A DNA stretch of 64,000 nucleotides from UBA1227 sp045599345 (GTDB lineage: Bacteria > Bacillota > Clostridia > Oscillospirales > Acutalibacteraceae). Location: the NCBI GenBank assembly GCA_045599345.1, contig JAZRVV010000012.1, positions 1 to 64,000 on the forward strand. Direction: 5' to 3'. The position numbers and the translations under genes are program-made. How positions within the stretch are numbered: position 1 is the stretch's first letter; every line of letters begins with the position of its first letter. This document shows, one piece after another, positions 33,272 to 42,359 of this stretch. The notes below the pieces were generated by a model, which did not search any database, was not told where the DNA came from, and saw nothing but the letters and a program-made list of their open reading frames with translations.

Positions 33272-33931
33272 TTACTTGGTGATTGCTCCAATTACCTTCT
33301 TGAGATTTTCAGGGGAAGATATTACAAGGAGCTTGTCGCCAGCTTTGATTTCAGTATTACCGTTTGGAACTATCATATCGGATGATTTTCTGATGATACA
33401 TCCGATGATGGAGTTGCTTGGCAAATCGATATTCATAAGAGTTTGACCAACACAGGAGTAATTAGCTTCAACAAGTACTTCAGTGATAGTAACCTTGTCG
33501 TTTTCAAGGTTCATACTCTTGATGAGGTTTTCTACTGATGTGGCCTGCGTAATATATTCTGCAACCATGTGGGTAGAAGATATTACGGTGTTTACACCGA
33601 GCTCTTTGAAAAGATCGGCGTTTTTAGGGTTTGCAACGATACAGATAACTTTCTTTACGCCAAAGCAGCGCTTTGCGTATTGGCAGATTGCAAGGTTATC
33701 TGCATCCTTATATGTGAGCGCTATAATTACATCAAAATCCTGGATTCCTGCTTCCTCTAAAACAAAATGTTTTGATGGGTCGCCGCAGAATACTGGGATT
33801 TTATGTGTTGATGAAAGATAGTCACAATACGCTTTGTCATCGTTGATGACAACGAGTTTATGCTTTTTCTTAACAAGATTTCCGATAAGGAAGTCGGCCT
33901 GTGTACGGCCACCTGCAACTACAATTCTCAT
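33272..33931 (-). CDS. RCK (TrkA/KtrA-like) K+ transport regulator
   Basis: A 219-residue soluble protein with an RCK-N Rossmann domain (1-~125, VVAGGRTQADFLIGNLV as a divergent GxGxxG loop, and INDDK for the ribose) and an RCK-C domain (~140-219). Such proteins gate Trk/Ktr/Kup potassium channels or transporters by binding NAD(H), ATP or c-di-AMP. The nucleotide loop is altered (AGGRTQ), so ligand may differ. It overlaps the preceding RCK gene by 4 bp. No Trk/Ktr membrane subunit lies in the window. Confidence 0.85.
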   Translation of the reverse strand: MRIVVAGGRTQADFLIGNLVKKKHKLVVINDDKAYCDYLSSTHKIPVFCGDPSKHFVLEEAGIQDFDVIIALTYKDADNLAICQYAKRCFGVKKVICIVANPKNADLFKELGVNTVISSTHMVAEYITQATSVENLIKSMNLENDKVTITEVLVEANYSCVGQTLMNIDLPSNSIIGCIIRKSSDMIVPNGNTEIKAGDKLLVISSPENLKKVIGAITK

Positions 33932-34368
33932 AGGTCTTCTTCCTCCTCGTTCTCACCAAAGATTGTGTCTTCAAAGACACCCATGGTTAATTTGAAAGGA
34001 TAGATACCATGTATGTTGAAGCCCTTGATAAGGAGCTCCTTATCAGTATCCTCAAAGCGGACATATACGTTTGGCACAGCGAAAATACGGCTAGCGATTT
34101 GAGCGATGAGGCTGTTGAGGTTGTCGTTGCCTGTGCAGGCAACGAGCATAGTAGCCTCATCGATATCGGCGTATTTTAATGTGTCAACGTCAATGCCGTC
34201 CGCTTTGATGGTGAAACCACCAAAGGTTTCTGGAAGCTTTGAAAAAGCGCTTTCATCATTGTCGATGATGATAACTTGATAACCTTTATCTGAAAGCATT
34301 GTAGCGAGTCTACGACCAAGGCGGCCACAGCCGACTATGATAACACGCTCTTTTCTTTCAAGTTTCAT
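33928..34368 (-). CDS. RCK-N-only (TrkA-N) NAD-binding protein
   Basis: A 146-residue protein with a classical nucleotide-binding motif IIVGCGRLGRRLA and IIIDNDE, equivalent to one TrkA-N domain, but without an RCK-C domain. The end is strongly acidic (GENEEEEDL). It probably pairs with the following full-length RCK protein, with which it overlaps by 4 bp, giving a split sensor. It lies 23 bp after valS. Confidence 0.85.
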   Translation of the reverse strand: MKLERKERVIIVGCGRLGRRLATMLSDKGYQVIIIDNDESAFSKLPETFGGFTIKADGIDVDTLKYADIDEATMLVACTGNDNLNSLIAQIASRIFAVPNVYVRFEDTDKELLIKGFNIHGIYPFKLTMGVFEDTIFGENEEEEDL

Positions 34369-34391
34369 TTATCTCACACTCCTTGATGAGC

Positions 34392-37013
34392 TTATGCGAG
34401 CTTTGCAATACTCTCCTCGAGCATCTTGATTTTTTCTTCAATCTTGGCAGCAGAAAGCTTGGTCTTTTCAACCTCTGCCTCTGGAGCCTTGGCCATAAAG
34501 CCTGGGTTGTTGAGCTTGCGACTAAAGAACTCGAGGTCCTTCTTGGCGTCAGCAAGTTCCTTGTTAAGACGAGCCTTTTCAGCCTCAAAGTCAACGAGCT
34601 CGTTCATAGGGATGAAAATTTTAGCATCCTCTGTGATGATCTGAACGGCGCCTTCGATTTCAACGTCTGCGCATACAGTAACGCTGGATGCATATGCAAG
34701 ACGTTGCATATAGATAGTGCCTTGCATGAATGTTGATTCGAATGGTGTGTCGATGAATACCTCTGCCTTCTTTGAAGGAGGAACGTTCATCTCTGCACGT
34801 CTGTTACGGATAGCCTTAACAGCTGTCATAATACGCTCGAATTCTGTCTCGTCCTGAGCAAAGTCAAGTGCTTCGTCATACTCTGGATAAGCAGAAATCA
34901 TGATGCTCTCGCCATCGTGAGGGAGAGTGAGCCAGATTTCTTCTGTGATAAATGGCATGAATGGGTGGAGGAGCTTGAGTGCATTTGAAAGTACATAGAT
35001 AAGTACTGCTCTTGCGTTTGCTGCTTCCTCGCCACCTTGCTGAAGTCTAATCTTGGCAATCTCGATGTACCAGTCGCAGAAGCAGTCCCAGATAAAGTCA
35101 TAGAGCTTTTGTACTGCGATGCCGAGCTCGTAGTTGTCGATGTTTGCACTAACATCCTTTGCAAGTGTGTTGAGCTTTGAAATAATCCATTTATCCTCAA
35201 TAGCAAGATTCTCTGGAATATGTGGTGCTGGTTCGCTGTCATCGATGTTCATCAAGATGAAGCGGGCAGCATTCCAAATCTTGTTAGCAAAGTTTCTTGA
35301 TGCCTCAACCTTTTCAGTTGAGAAACGCATATCGTTTCCTGGGCTGTTACCAGTAGCAAGAGTGAAGCGGAGTGCATCAGCACCGTACTGGTCGATAATC
35401 TCAAGTGGGTCAATACCATTGCCAAGAGACTTGGACATCTTGCGTCCCTGCGCGTCACGAACGAGACCGTGGATGAGTACTGTGTCAAATGGCTCAGCAT
35501 TCATCTGCTCGCAAGATGAGAAAATCATACGAGCAACCCAGAAGAAGATGATGTCATATCCTGTAACCAAAGTGTTGGTTGGGAAGTAGTGCTTAAGCTC
35601 TGGTGTCTCGTCTGGCCAGCCGAGGGTTGAGAATGGCCAAAGGGCAGAAGAGAACCATGTGTCAAGTGTGTCAGGATCCTGATGGATGTGCTCGCTGCCA
35701 CAGTGAGCACACTTTGTTGGTTCCTCACGTGATACTGTGATTTCACCACAGTCGTCGCAGTACCAAGCAGGGATCCTGTGACCCCACCAAAGCTGACGTG
35801 AGATACACCAGTCCTTGATGTTCTCCATCCAGTGATAGTATGTCTTGTCAAAACGGTCAGGTACAAATTTAACCTTACCATTCTTAACTATGTCTATTGC
35901 AGGTTTTGCAAGAGGCTCCATGCGAACGAACCACTGCTTTGAAACGCGTGGCTCAACAGATGTGCCGCAACGGTAGCATGTGCCAACGTTGTGCTTCATA
36001 GGCTCAACCTTTACAAGGTAGCCCTCTTCCTCAAGCTGCTTAACAAGAGCCTTGCGGCACTCGTAACGGTCCATACCACGATACTGCTCTGGTGGTACGT
36101 CGTTCATAAAGCCATCGTCAGTCATAACGTTGATAATAGGAAGGTTATGACGGAGGCCAACTTCAAAGTCGTTAGGGTCGTGAGCTGGAGTAATTTTAAC
36201 TACGCCAGTACCGAAATCCATTTCAACATATTCGTCAGCAACGATAGGAATTTCTGTGTTCATGATAGGAAGGATAACCTTCTTGCCAACGAGGTCTTTG
36301 TAGCGCTCGTCATCAGGGTGAACAGCTACAGCTGTATCACCAAACATTGTCTCTGGACGAGTTGTAGCAAGAAGTACATCGCCTGAACCGTCAGCGAGAG
36401 GGTAACGAAGGTGCCAGAATGAGCCGTCCTTCTCCTCGTATTCTACTTCGGCATCAGAGATTGATGTAAGGCAGTGTGGGCACCAGTTGATGATGCGCTC
36501 GCCACGGTAGATAAGGTCCTTGTCGTAAAGCCTTACGAAAACTTCCTTTACTGCCTTGGAGCAACCTTCATCAAGAGTGAAACGCTCACGGTCCCAGTCG
36601 CATGATGAGCCGAGCTTCTTAAGCTGCTCAACAATGCGTCCGCCATACTGTGCCTTCCAGTCCCAAGCGCGCTCCAAGAATTTTTCGCGGCCAAGGTCCT
36701 GCTTTGTAACGCCCTCTTTTTTGAGTGCCTCAACTATCTTGGCTTCTGTTGCGATAGATGCATGGTCTGTGCCAGGAAGCCAGAGTGTATCAAATCCTTT
36801 CATTCGATGGTAACGAATGAGGATGTCCTGTAATGTGTTGTCAAGAGCGTGACCCATGTGAAGTTGTCCCGTGATGTTTGGTGGTGGGATAACGATTGTG
36901 TAAGGTGTCTTACGCTCGTCTAAATTTGCATGAAAGTATTTTCCATCAAGCCATGTTTGGTAGATCCTATCCTCTACCTCGGCTGGATTATACTTTGTGG
37001 CAAGGTCTTTCAT
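34392..37013 (-). CDS. valS: Valyl-tRNA synthetase
   Basis: An 873-residue class Ia synthetase with editing domain. The HIGH motif is PPNITGQLHMGHAL (~42), the KMSKS loop is GRKMSKSLGNG (~515), and the C-terminal coiled coil that contacts tRNA is visible in the last 65 residues (DFEAEKARLNKELADAK). ATG at 37013 is chosen because GGAGG ends 8 bases in front; an upstream GTG overlaps that site. The promoter is at 37070-37098. No T-box is present in the short leader. Confidence 0.95.
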   Translation of the reverse strand: MKDLATKYNPAEVEDRIYQTWLDGKYFHANLDERKTPYTIVIPPPNITGQLHMGHALDNTLQDILIRYHRMKGFDTLWLPGTDHASIATEAKIVEALKKEGVTKQDLGREKFLERAWDWKAQYGGRIVEQLKKLGSSCDWDRERFTLDEGCSKAVKEVFVRLYDKDLIYRGERIINWCPHCLTSISDAEVEYEEKDGSFWHLRYPLADGSGDVLLATTRPETMFGDTAVAVHPDDERYKDLVGKKVILPIMNTEIPIVADEYVEMDFGTGVVKITPAHDPNDFEVGLRHNLPIINVMTDDGFMNDVPPEQYRGMDRYECRKALVKQLEEEGYLVKVEPMKHNVGTCYRCGTSVEPRVSKQWFVRMEPLAKPAIDIVKNGKVKFVPDRFDKTYYHWMENIKDWCISRQLWWGHRIPAWYCDDCGEITVSREEPTKCAHCGSEHIHQDPDTLDTWFSSALWPFSTLGWPDETPELKHYFPTNTLVTGYDIIFFWVARMIFSSCEQMNAEPFDTVLIHGLVRDAQGRKMSKSLGNGIDPLEIIDQYGADALRFTLATGNSPGNDMRFSTEKVEASRNFANKIWNAARFILMNIDDSEPAPHIPENLAIEDKWIISKLNTLAKDVSANIDNYELGIAVQKLYDFIWDCFCDWYIEIAKIRLQQGGEEAANARAVLIYVLSNALKLLHPFMPFITEEIWLTLPHDGESIMISAYPEYDEALDFAQDETEFERIMTAVKAIRNRRAEMNVPPSKKAEVFIDTPFESTFMQGTIYMQRLAYASSVTVCADVEIEGAVQIITEDAKIFIPMNELVDFEAEKARLNKELADAKKDLEFFSRKLNNPGFMAKAPEAEVEKTKLSAAKIEEKIKMLEESIAKLA

Positions 37014-37069
37014 TGGTTTTGCCTCCACTAGATATAAAATAGAATATAAAAATATATATTAACCAACTA

Positions 37070-37139
37070 ATTATATATTTTACCTTAATTATTTGCAAGA
37101 GGAAGTTACCTTGACACTAACTCGTAAAAATTCTATAAT
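37070..37139. promoter_or_regulatory. Divergent promoters: valS (minus) and MurE-Fem gene (plus)
   Basis: Minus strand: TTGCAA (37098-37093), 17-bp spacer, TATAAT (37075-37070), reading into valS. Plus strand: TTGACA (37111-37116), 17-bp spacer, TATAAT (37134-37139), a perfect consensus reading into the MurE fusion gene. Confidence 0.85.
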
Positions 37140-37173
37140 TTTTGTGTATTTTTAGATGAAAGCGGTATACTTC

Positions 37174-40005
37174 ATGAAACTTTTAGAAGTGCTTGCAAAA
37201 ATTGAATATGAGGTTTTGAGCGGGGAAATTGGTGACACTGATGTTGCCGATATAGTTTACGACTCAAGACATGCAAACGAGACTAATATGTTCGTTTGCC
37301 TAGTGGGTGCGGCAGCCGATGGACATGCTTTTGTTGACAAAGCATATGAACAGGGATGCCGTGTTTTTGTTATACAAAATGATGTTGATTTGCCAGATGA
37401 CGCAACGATCATTAAAGTTGCCGATTCAAGGGCAACTTTAGCCGTCCTTTCAGATAACTTTTTCGGTCATCCATCAGGTGAACTTAAACTCGTCGGAATT
37501 ACCGGTACTAAGGGAAAAACGACTACAACTCACATTATAAAATCTGTGCTTGATTCCTGTGGGGTTAAGGCTGGTCTCATTGGCACTGTTGGTGCCACTT
37601 GGGGCGATAAAACTGTGCCTACAGTAAACACAACTCCAGAGTCATACGAGACACAGAAAATCCTTCGTCAGATGGTAGATGATGGCGTCGAAGTATGTGC
37701 GATGGAGGTCTCAAGTCTCGGTGTTAAACATCACCGTGTTGACTGCCTCTCATTCTTCTGTGGCGTCTTTACAAATATCTCACCTGACCATATCGGTGGC
37801 GCTGAGCACGCCGACTATGAGGAATACTATTCATTCAAGAAAAAATTCTTTGAAATGTGCGACACAGCCATCGGCTGTATCGATGACGACGCTACTGTCG
37901 ATATGATAAGCAACGCCGCTGATAAAAAACTCTATTACGGTACATCTAGCGAGGCCGATTACATGGCCTCAAATCTCGTACCTACTAGCGATGATAGCTA
38001 CCTTGGCGTTGCGTTTGATTTCACAAGAAATGGCAAAAATGAGGGTCGCTATGAGATTAGCATTCCTGGTAAATTCTCTGTTCTCAATGCACTTGCTGCC
38101 CTTGCAGTAATTGACCAAATTGGTGTCAAACTGCAGAAGGCAAAGGGCGCATTGATGCAGATTTCAGTACCTGGCCGCGCGCAGGTTGTCCCAACCGACG
38201 GCAGATTCTGTATCGTCCTTGATTATGCCCACAACGGCCTCTCACTAGAGAGCCTCGTTACAACTATCAAGGATTACAAATTCAAGAGAATTATTGCTCT
38301 CTTTGGCTCCGTTGGTGACAGGGCACAACTTCGCCGTGAGGAGCTTGGTAGGACAGCAGCAAAACTCTGTGATTTCACATTTATCACAAGCGATGATCCG
38401 GGTTTTGAGGACCCAATGAAAATTTGTGATGAAATTGGCGATTTCATGCTCGCTGAGAACCCAGATTCCAAGTTCTTAAAGATTTCAGATAGGGAAGAAG
38501 CAGTAATAAAAGCCATTGATATGCTAAAGGATGGAGATGTACTCCTCCTCTGTGGCAAGGGCCCAGAAACTGCTCAAAAAGTCAAGGGTGAAAAGGTCCC
38601 ATACAGTGAAATTGAATGTGTTGTAAAGGGCCTTGAACTCAGGCTTGAAAGAGAAGAATCAGATGCTGATTTTACCTTTAAAATTGAGGATGATTTAGCA
38701 GCATTTGACGAGTTCGTAATTGCGAATAAAGGTGCGTATCAGCAGTGTAGTATATGGCCAAATGTCAAGACGTCATGGACACCATATTTCTACTCTGGAT
38801 TTAATAAAGACGAGCGTGTTTTAACGGCACTTGTTCTTGAGAGAAATTTGCCTCTTGCTGGCAAACTTTGGTACATTCCATGTGGTGCTTTGTGCGACTA
38901 TAAAAATAAGGCGTTGCAAGAAAGCTTCACCGAGTTTATCAAGGCTGAAATGAAGCAGCATGGGGCTTTCTGCGTTATTACTGACCCGCTCGTTCCACTT
39001 CGCATTGATGGCGAGGAACAGCCAGAAGGCGTTGCACTTCACAACGTTTTCACAGGTCTTGGATACAAGCTCAATACTGACCTTGATTCATATACATACA
39101 AGCACCCAGTTCAGACTATGATTCCGCTCAAGGATGAGGGCGGAAACGAGCTTGAAGCAGAGAAAATTTTAAAGGGCTGCGAAAAGGGTGTTCGCTACTC
39201 TGTAAGAGTAGGCGTATCGCGTGGCCTTTACTCCAAGAGATACAGATATGAGGACATGAAAAAGGATCCAAAAATTATTGAAGAATTCATGTCTGTAATG
39301 GGCGACACATCAGACAGAAATAGTTTTGTAAATCGTGGTCCAGAATATATCGAGACACTTGTTAAAAACCTTGATGAGTACACAGATATCTCAATCGTTT
39401 ACTATGACAAAGAATATGATAGGACACTTGAAAATGAGCGCCAGGAGAAAAAGATAGAACTTCTCAAGGCACTCACAACTGCTCCTCAAAAAAAGGTTCA
39501 TGGTATCCAAGATGAGATAGACACTATTGATAAAAATACCAAGAGCTTTGAAGCACGTATGGAGGAGACAGCTGACTATCCAGAGGATGCCAAGATTGCT
39601 GTTGCTGGTGGTCTTACTATCCGCTATGGCGGAGTTGCTTCCTGCGTATTCGGTGGCACACGTGACATAGTGCGAAACAATACTCGTTCAAGTCACTTCC
39701 TCAACTACTTTAGAATTCGTGAAAGTTGCGAGGAAGAAATGGACTTCCACGACCTTGGTTATGTACTCTGTGAAAACCCAAATCCACCTACAATGGAGAA
39801 CGGCACACTTGGCAAGCTTGAGCCACGTGAAAACTTCGTAGGCATTAGGGATTTCAAGCTTTCATTCGGCGCAAAATACTACGAATTTATTGGTGAATAT
39901 ATACTTGTTGGAAACAAGTTTAAGTACTGGATTTACAAGGAACTTATGCCAACGGCCAAGAAGCTTAAGATGTCTATCATCAAGCTCATAAGACGTAAGA
40001 AATGA
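37174..40005 (+). CDS. murE: Fused MurE-type muropeptide ligase and FemAB-type aminoacyltransferase
   Basis: A 943-residue two-part protein. Residues ~1-485 form a complete Mur ligase: VGITGTKGKTTTTHII (ATP loop, ~109), TTPES, EVSSLGV, FTNISPDHIG, DYAHNGLSLE and CGKGPE. The substrate-selecting motif reads DDPG (~406), not the DNPR of meso-DAP enzymes, so Lys or another diamino acid is more likely. Residues ~500-943 match the Fem/MurM family (YIPCGALCDY, VITDPL, the LNYFRIRES region) with a coiled-coil insert; these use aminoacyl-tRNA to add bridge residues. The ATG at 37174 is favoured over 37156, which lies only about 10 bases past the predicted transcription start; the ribosome site (AAGCGG) is weak. 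The next gene overlaps by 4 bp. Confidence 0.88.
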   Translation: MKLLEVLAKIEYEVLSGEIGDTDVADIVYDSRHANETNMFVCLVGAAADGHAFVDKAYEQGCRVFVIQNDVDLPDDATIIKVADSRATLAVLSDNFFGHPSGELKLVGITGTKGKTTTTHIIKSVLDSCGVKAGLIGTVGATWGDKTVPTVNTTPESYETQKILRQMVDDGVEVCAMEVSSLGVKHHRVDCLSFFCGVFTNISPDHIGGAEHADYEEYYSFKKKFFEMCDTAIGCIDDDATVDMISNAADKKLYYGTSSEADYMASNLVPTSDDSYLGVAFDFTRNGKNEGRYEISIPGKFSVLNALAALAVIDQIGVKLQKAKGALMQISVPGRAQVVPTDGRFCIVLDYAHNGLSLESLVTTIKDYKFKRIIALFGSVGDRAQLRREELGRTAAKLCDFTFITSDDPGFEDPMKICDEIGDFMLAENPDSKFLKISDREEAVIKAIDMLKDGDVLLLCGKGPETAQKVKGEKVPYSEIECVVKGLELRLEREESDADFTFKIEDDLAAFDEFVIANKGAYQQCSIWPNVKTSWTPYFYSGFNKDERVLTALVLERNLPLAGKLWYIPCGALCDYKNKALQESFTEFIKAEMKQHGAFCVITDPLVPLRIDGEEQPEGVALHNVFTGLGYKLNTDLDSYTYKHPVQTMIPLKDEGGNELEAEKILKGCEKGVRYSVRVGVSRGLYSKRYRYEDMKKDPKIIEEFMSVMGDTSDRNSFVNRGPEYIETLVKNLDEYTDISIVYYDKEYDRTLENERQEKKIELLKALTTAPQKKVHGIQDEIDTIDKNTKSFEARMEETADYPEDAKIAVAGGLTIRYGGVASCVFGGTRDIVRNNTRSSHFLNYFRIRESCEEEMDFHDLGYVLCENPNPPTMENGTLGKLEPRENFVGIRDFKLSFGAKYYEFIGEYILVGNKFKYWIYKELMPTAKKLKMSIIKLIRRKK

Positions 40006-40910
40006 GAACACTCACATACACTATCCCAAGTGAATATGACGGTAGCAAAGTCCTATATTTCCTCAAAGGAAAGGTAGGACTTTCTAGCCGTCTAATTAGG
40101 AGTTTAAAGCTTGTCGAAAATGGAATTATGCTTAATGGTGAGCACACGCGCACCGTTGACATAATTCACGAAAATGACAAGCTTTTAATTAATATTCCTG
40201 AGGACGATATGGACGAGGGACTTTGCGAGTATGATGGAACTGATTTTGGTGACCTTCAAATCCTCTATGAGGATGAGGATATGATTATTGTAAACAAGCC
40301 TGCAATGCTCGCTATTCACCCTTCTCATAACCATCAGGGTGATACGCTCGCAAACCTTATCGCGGCGTACTTAAAGAGCAAGGGGCAGAAGGCAACTTTC
40401 CGTGCCGTCGGTCGCCTTGACAAGGGCACTTCCGGCATAGTTGTCTGCGCCCTCAATTCCTTCGCCGCGAACAAACTTCAGGGACATATTGAGAAGACAT
40501 ATTTTGCAATTCCAGAAGGCATATATGAGGAAGGTGGAACGATAGAGGTTCCAATCTATCGTCCTGATCCGATCAAGACGATAAGGACAGTTGACGAGCG
40601 TGGAGATTATGCAAAAACCAACTTTAAAGTAATCAAGAGTGGTGAACTACCAGATGGAACAAAAGCTTCATTCGTCAAGGTCAATATCGAAACTGGTAGA
40701 ACTCACCAGATAAGAGTTCATTTTTCACATCTTGGTACTCCGCTCCTCGGAGACACCATGTATGGCAAGGTAAGAAATGACATTTGTCATCAAGCATTGC
40801 ATTGTGGTCATGCAGAATTGTTACAACCATTTACAAATTGTAAGATTATTGTAGATGCACCACTCCCACAAGATATGAACGAAATTATATGCAATATATA
40901 CAAAGTTTAG
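40002..40910 (+). CDS. RluA-family pseudouridine synthase
   Basis: A 302-residue enzyme that isomerises specific uridines in ribosomal RNA or tRNA. An S4-like N-terminal part (SSRLIRSLKLVENGIMLNG, ~27-46) is followed by the catalytic domain with Asp in VGRLDKGTSGI (~145) and TGRTHQIRVHFSHLG (~230). The FAVNKLQG-like segment and length fit RluD/YlyB-type proteins; the exact target is unknown. Its start codon overlaps the stop of the MurE fusion gene (ATGA). Confidence 0.92.
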   Translation: MRTLTYTIPSEYDGSKVLYFLKGKVGLSSRLIRSLKLVENGIMLNGEHTRTVDIIHENDKLLINIPEDDMDEGLCEYDGTDFGDLQILYEDEDMIIVNKPAMLAIHPSHNHQGDTLANLIAAYLKSKGQKATFRAVGRLDKGTSGIVVCALNSFAANKLQGHIEKTYFAIPEGIYEEGGTIEVPIYRPDPIKTIRTVDERGDYAKTNFKVIKSGELPDGTKASFVKVNIETGRTHQIRVHFSHLGTPLLGDTMYGKVRNDICHQALHCGHAELLQPFTNCKIIVDAPLPQDMNEIICNIYKV

Positions 40911-40929
40911 AAAAAATAAAGAATATCAC

Positions 40930-40958
40930 TTTAAATTTATAGATACATATGTTAATAT
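40930..40958 (+). promoter_or_regulatory. Putative murA promoter
   Basis: TTTAAA (40930-40935), 17-bp spacer, TAATAT (40953-40958), 46 bp before the TTG start. Confidence 0.5.
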
Positions 40959-41004
40959 AGTTGTAACTGATTTGTAATAATTGTTTAATTGGGGTGTTAA
41001 TCAC

Positions 41005-42303
41005 TTGGAGAAGTTTGTTATTAATGGGGGAAACAAGCTCTACGGTGAAGTTAATATAAGCGGTGCGAAGAACTCTGCAGTTGCAATTCTTCCAGCCACA
41101 CTACTCGCACAGGGAGTTTGCCGTTTGGAAAATATCCCTAATATCAGTGACGTTACCGTTATGCTGAAAATCCTTAAAAATATGGGTGCTTCAATTAAGT
41201 TGATTAATGAGAGCACTTATGAAATAGATACTCGCACAGTAACATCTTTCACAGTACCATATGAACTTACAAAGCACCTTCGTGCATCATACTACCTCAT
41301 CGGTGCACTCCTTGGTCGCTGCAACTCAGCAAGAGTTGCTATGCCAGGTGGTTGTAACTTTGGTGGCGTTCGCCCAATCGACCAGCACCTTAAGGGCTTT
41401 GAGGCACTTGGCGCTACCGTTACTATGGAAGAGAATGCTATTGTTAACACAGTAGCTGATCAACTTATGGGCAACTCAATTTACATGGACGTTGTATCCG
41501 TTGGTGCTACAGTTAACGTTATGCTCGCAGCAGTTAAAGCTCGTGGCCTTACAGTTATAGAGAACGCAGCCAAGGAACCACACATAGTTGACCTTGCGAA
41601 CTTCCTTAACTCAATGGGCGCCGACATCCGTGGCGCAGGTACTGACGTAATCAAAATCCGTGGCGTTACATTCCTTCACGGCTGTGATTACTCAATCATT
41701 CCTGACCAGATTGAGGCAGGCACATACATGGCTGCAGTAGCAGCTACAGGTGGCGATGTTCTCATCAAGAACGTTGTGCCTAAGCATCTTGAATCAATTT
41801 CTGCAAAGCTTTTGGAAGCTGGCGCAGATGTAATAGAATATGACGATTCAATAAGAGTTGTCTCAAGTGGCGACCTTTCAAAGTGCAACATCAAGACTAT
41901 GCCACATCCAGGCTTCCCAACAGATATGCAGCCACAGCTTGCAGTAGCACTTAGCTGCGCAAATGGCACAAGCATTATTTCAGAGGGTGTTTGGGATAAC
42001 CGTTTCAAGTACGTGGATCAGCTCGTTCGTATGGGCGCTGAAATCGAAGTAAACGGTAAGGTAGCAGTTATCACTGGTGTTGATCATTTGAATGGTTCTC
42101 CAGTTAAAGCAGATGACCTTCGTGCAGGTGCCGCTATGATAATAGCTGGCCTTATTGCAAAGGGCAGAACTGAAATTGAGAACATCATCTATATCGATCG
42201 TGGTTATGAAAACGTTGTTGAAAAGCTTACCGCCATTGGCGCAGATATTCAGCGCGTAATATTCGAAGATGAGCCTTCTCATGAGGTTCGCACTGTTAGC
42301 TAA
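41005..42303 (+). CDS. murA: UDP-N-acetylglucosamine 1-carboxyvinyltransferase, TTG start
   Basis: A 432-residue enzyme that transfers enolpyruvate from PEP to UDP-GlcNAc, the first step of peptidoglycan synthesis. The start fits MEKFVINGGNKLYGEVNISG; the TTG at 41005 has GGGGTG 8 bases in front, while the longer frame from 40981 adds eight residues unlike the family. The catalytic Cys is present in MPGGCNFGGVRPIDQH (~120), so sensitivity to fosfomycin-type inhibitors is expected from family knowledge. The HPGFPTDMQPQ motif and the end domain are complete. Single gene with terminator. Confidence 0.95.
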   Translation: MEKFVINGGNKLYGEVNISGAKNSAVAILPATLLAQGVCRLENIPNISDVTVMLKILKNMGASIKLINESTYEIDTRTVTSFTVPYELTKHLRASYYLIGALLGRCNSARVAMPGGCNFGGVRPIDQHLKGFEALGATVTMEENAIVNTVADQLMGNSIYMDVVSVGATVNVMLAAVKARGLTVIENAAKEPHIVDLANFLNSMGADIRGAGTDVIKIRGVTFLHGCDYSIIPDQIEAGTYMAAVAATGGDVLIKNVVPKHLESISAKLLEAGADVIEYDDSIRVVSSGDLSKCNIKTMPHPGFPTDMQPQLAVALSCANGTSIISEGVWDNRFKYVDQLVRMGAEIEVNGKVAVITGVDHLNGSPVKADDLRAGAAMIIAGLIAKGRTEIENIIYIDRGYENVVEKLTAIGADIQRVIFEDEPSHEVRTVS

Positions 42304-42315
42304 TTAGAATTAAAA

Positions 42316-42347
42316 ATGGGGTGCAAATTGCACCCCATATCTTTTTA
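42316..42347 (+). terminator. Terminator after murA
   Basis: ATGGGGTGCAA pairs perfectly with TTGCACCCCAT, then a CTTTTTATT tail. Confidence 0.9.
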
Positions 42348-42359
42348 TTAGGAGTTTTT

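Noticed and set aside
37014..37173. T-box leader for valS
   Set aside because: The leader is about 50 bases long after the predicted start of transcription, with no T-box sequence or terminator. The same holds for trpS and serC.
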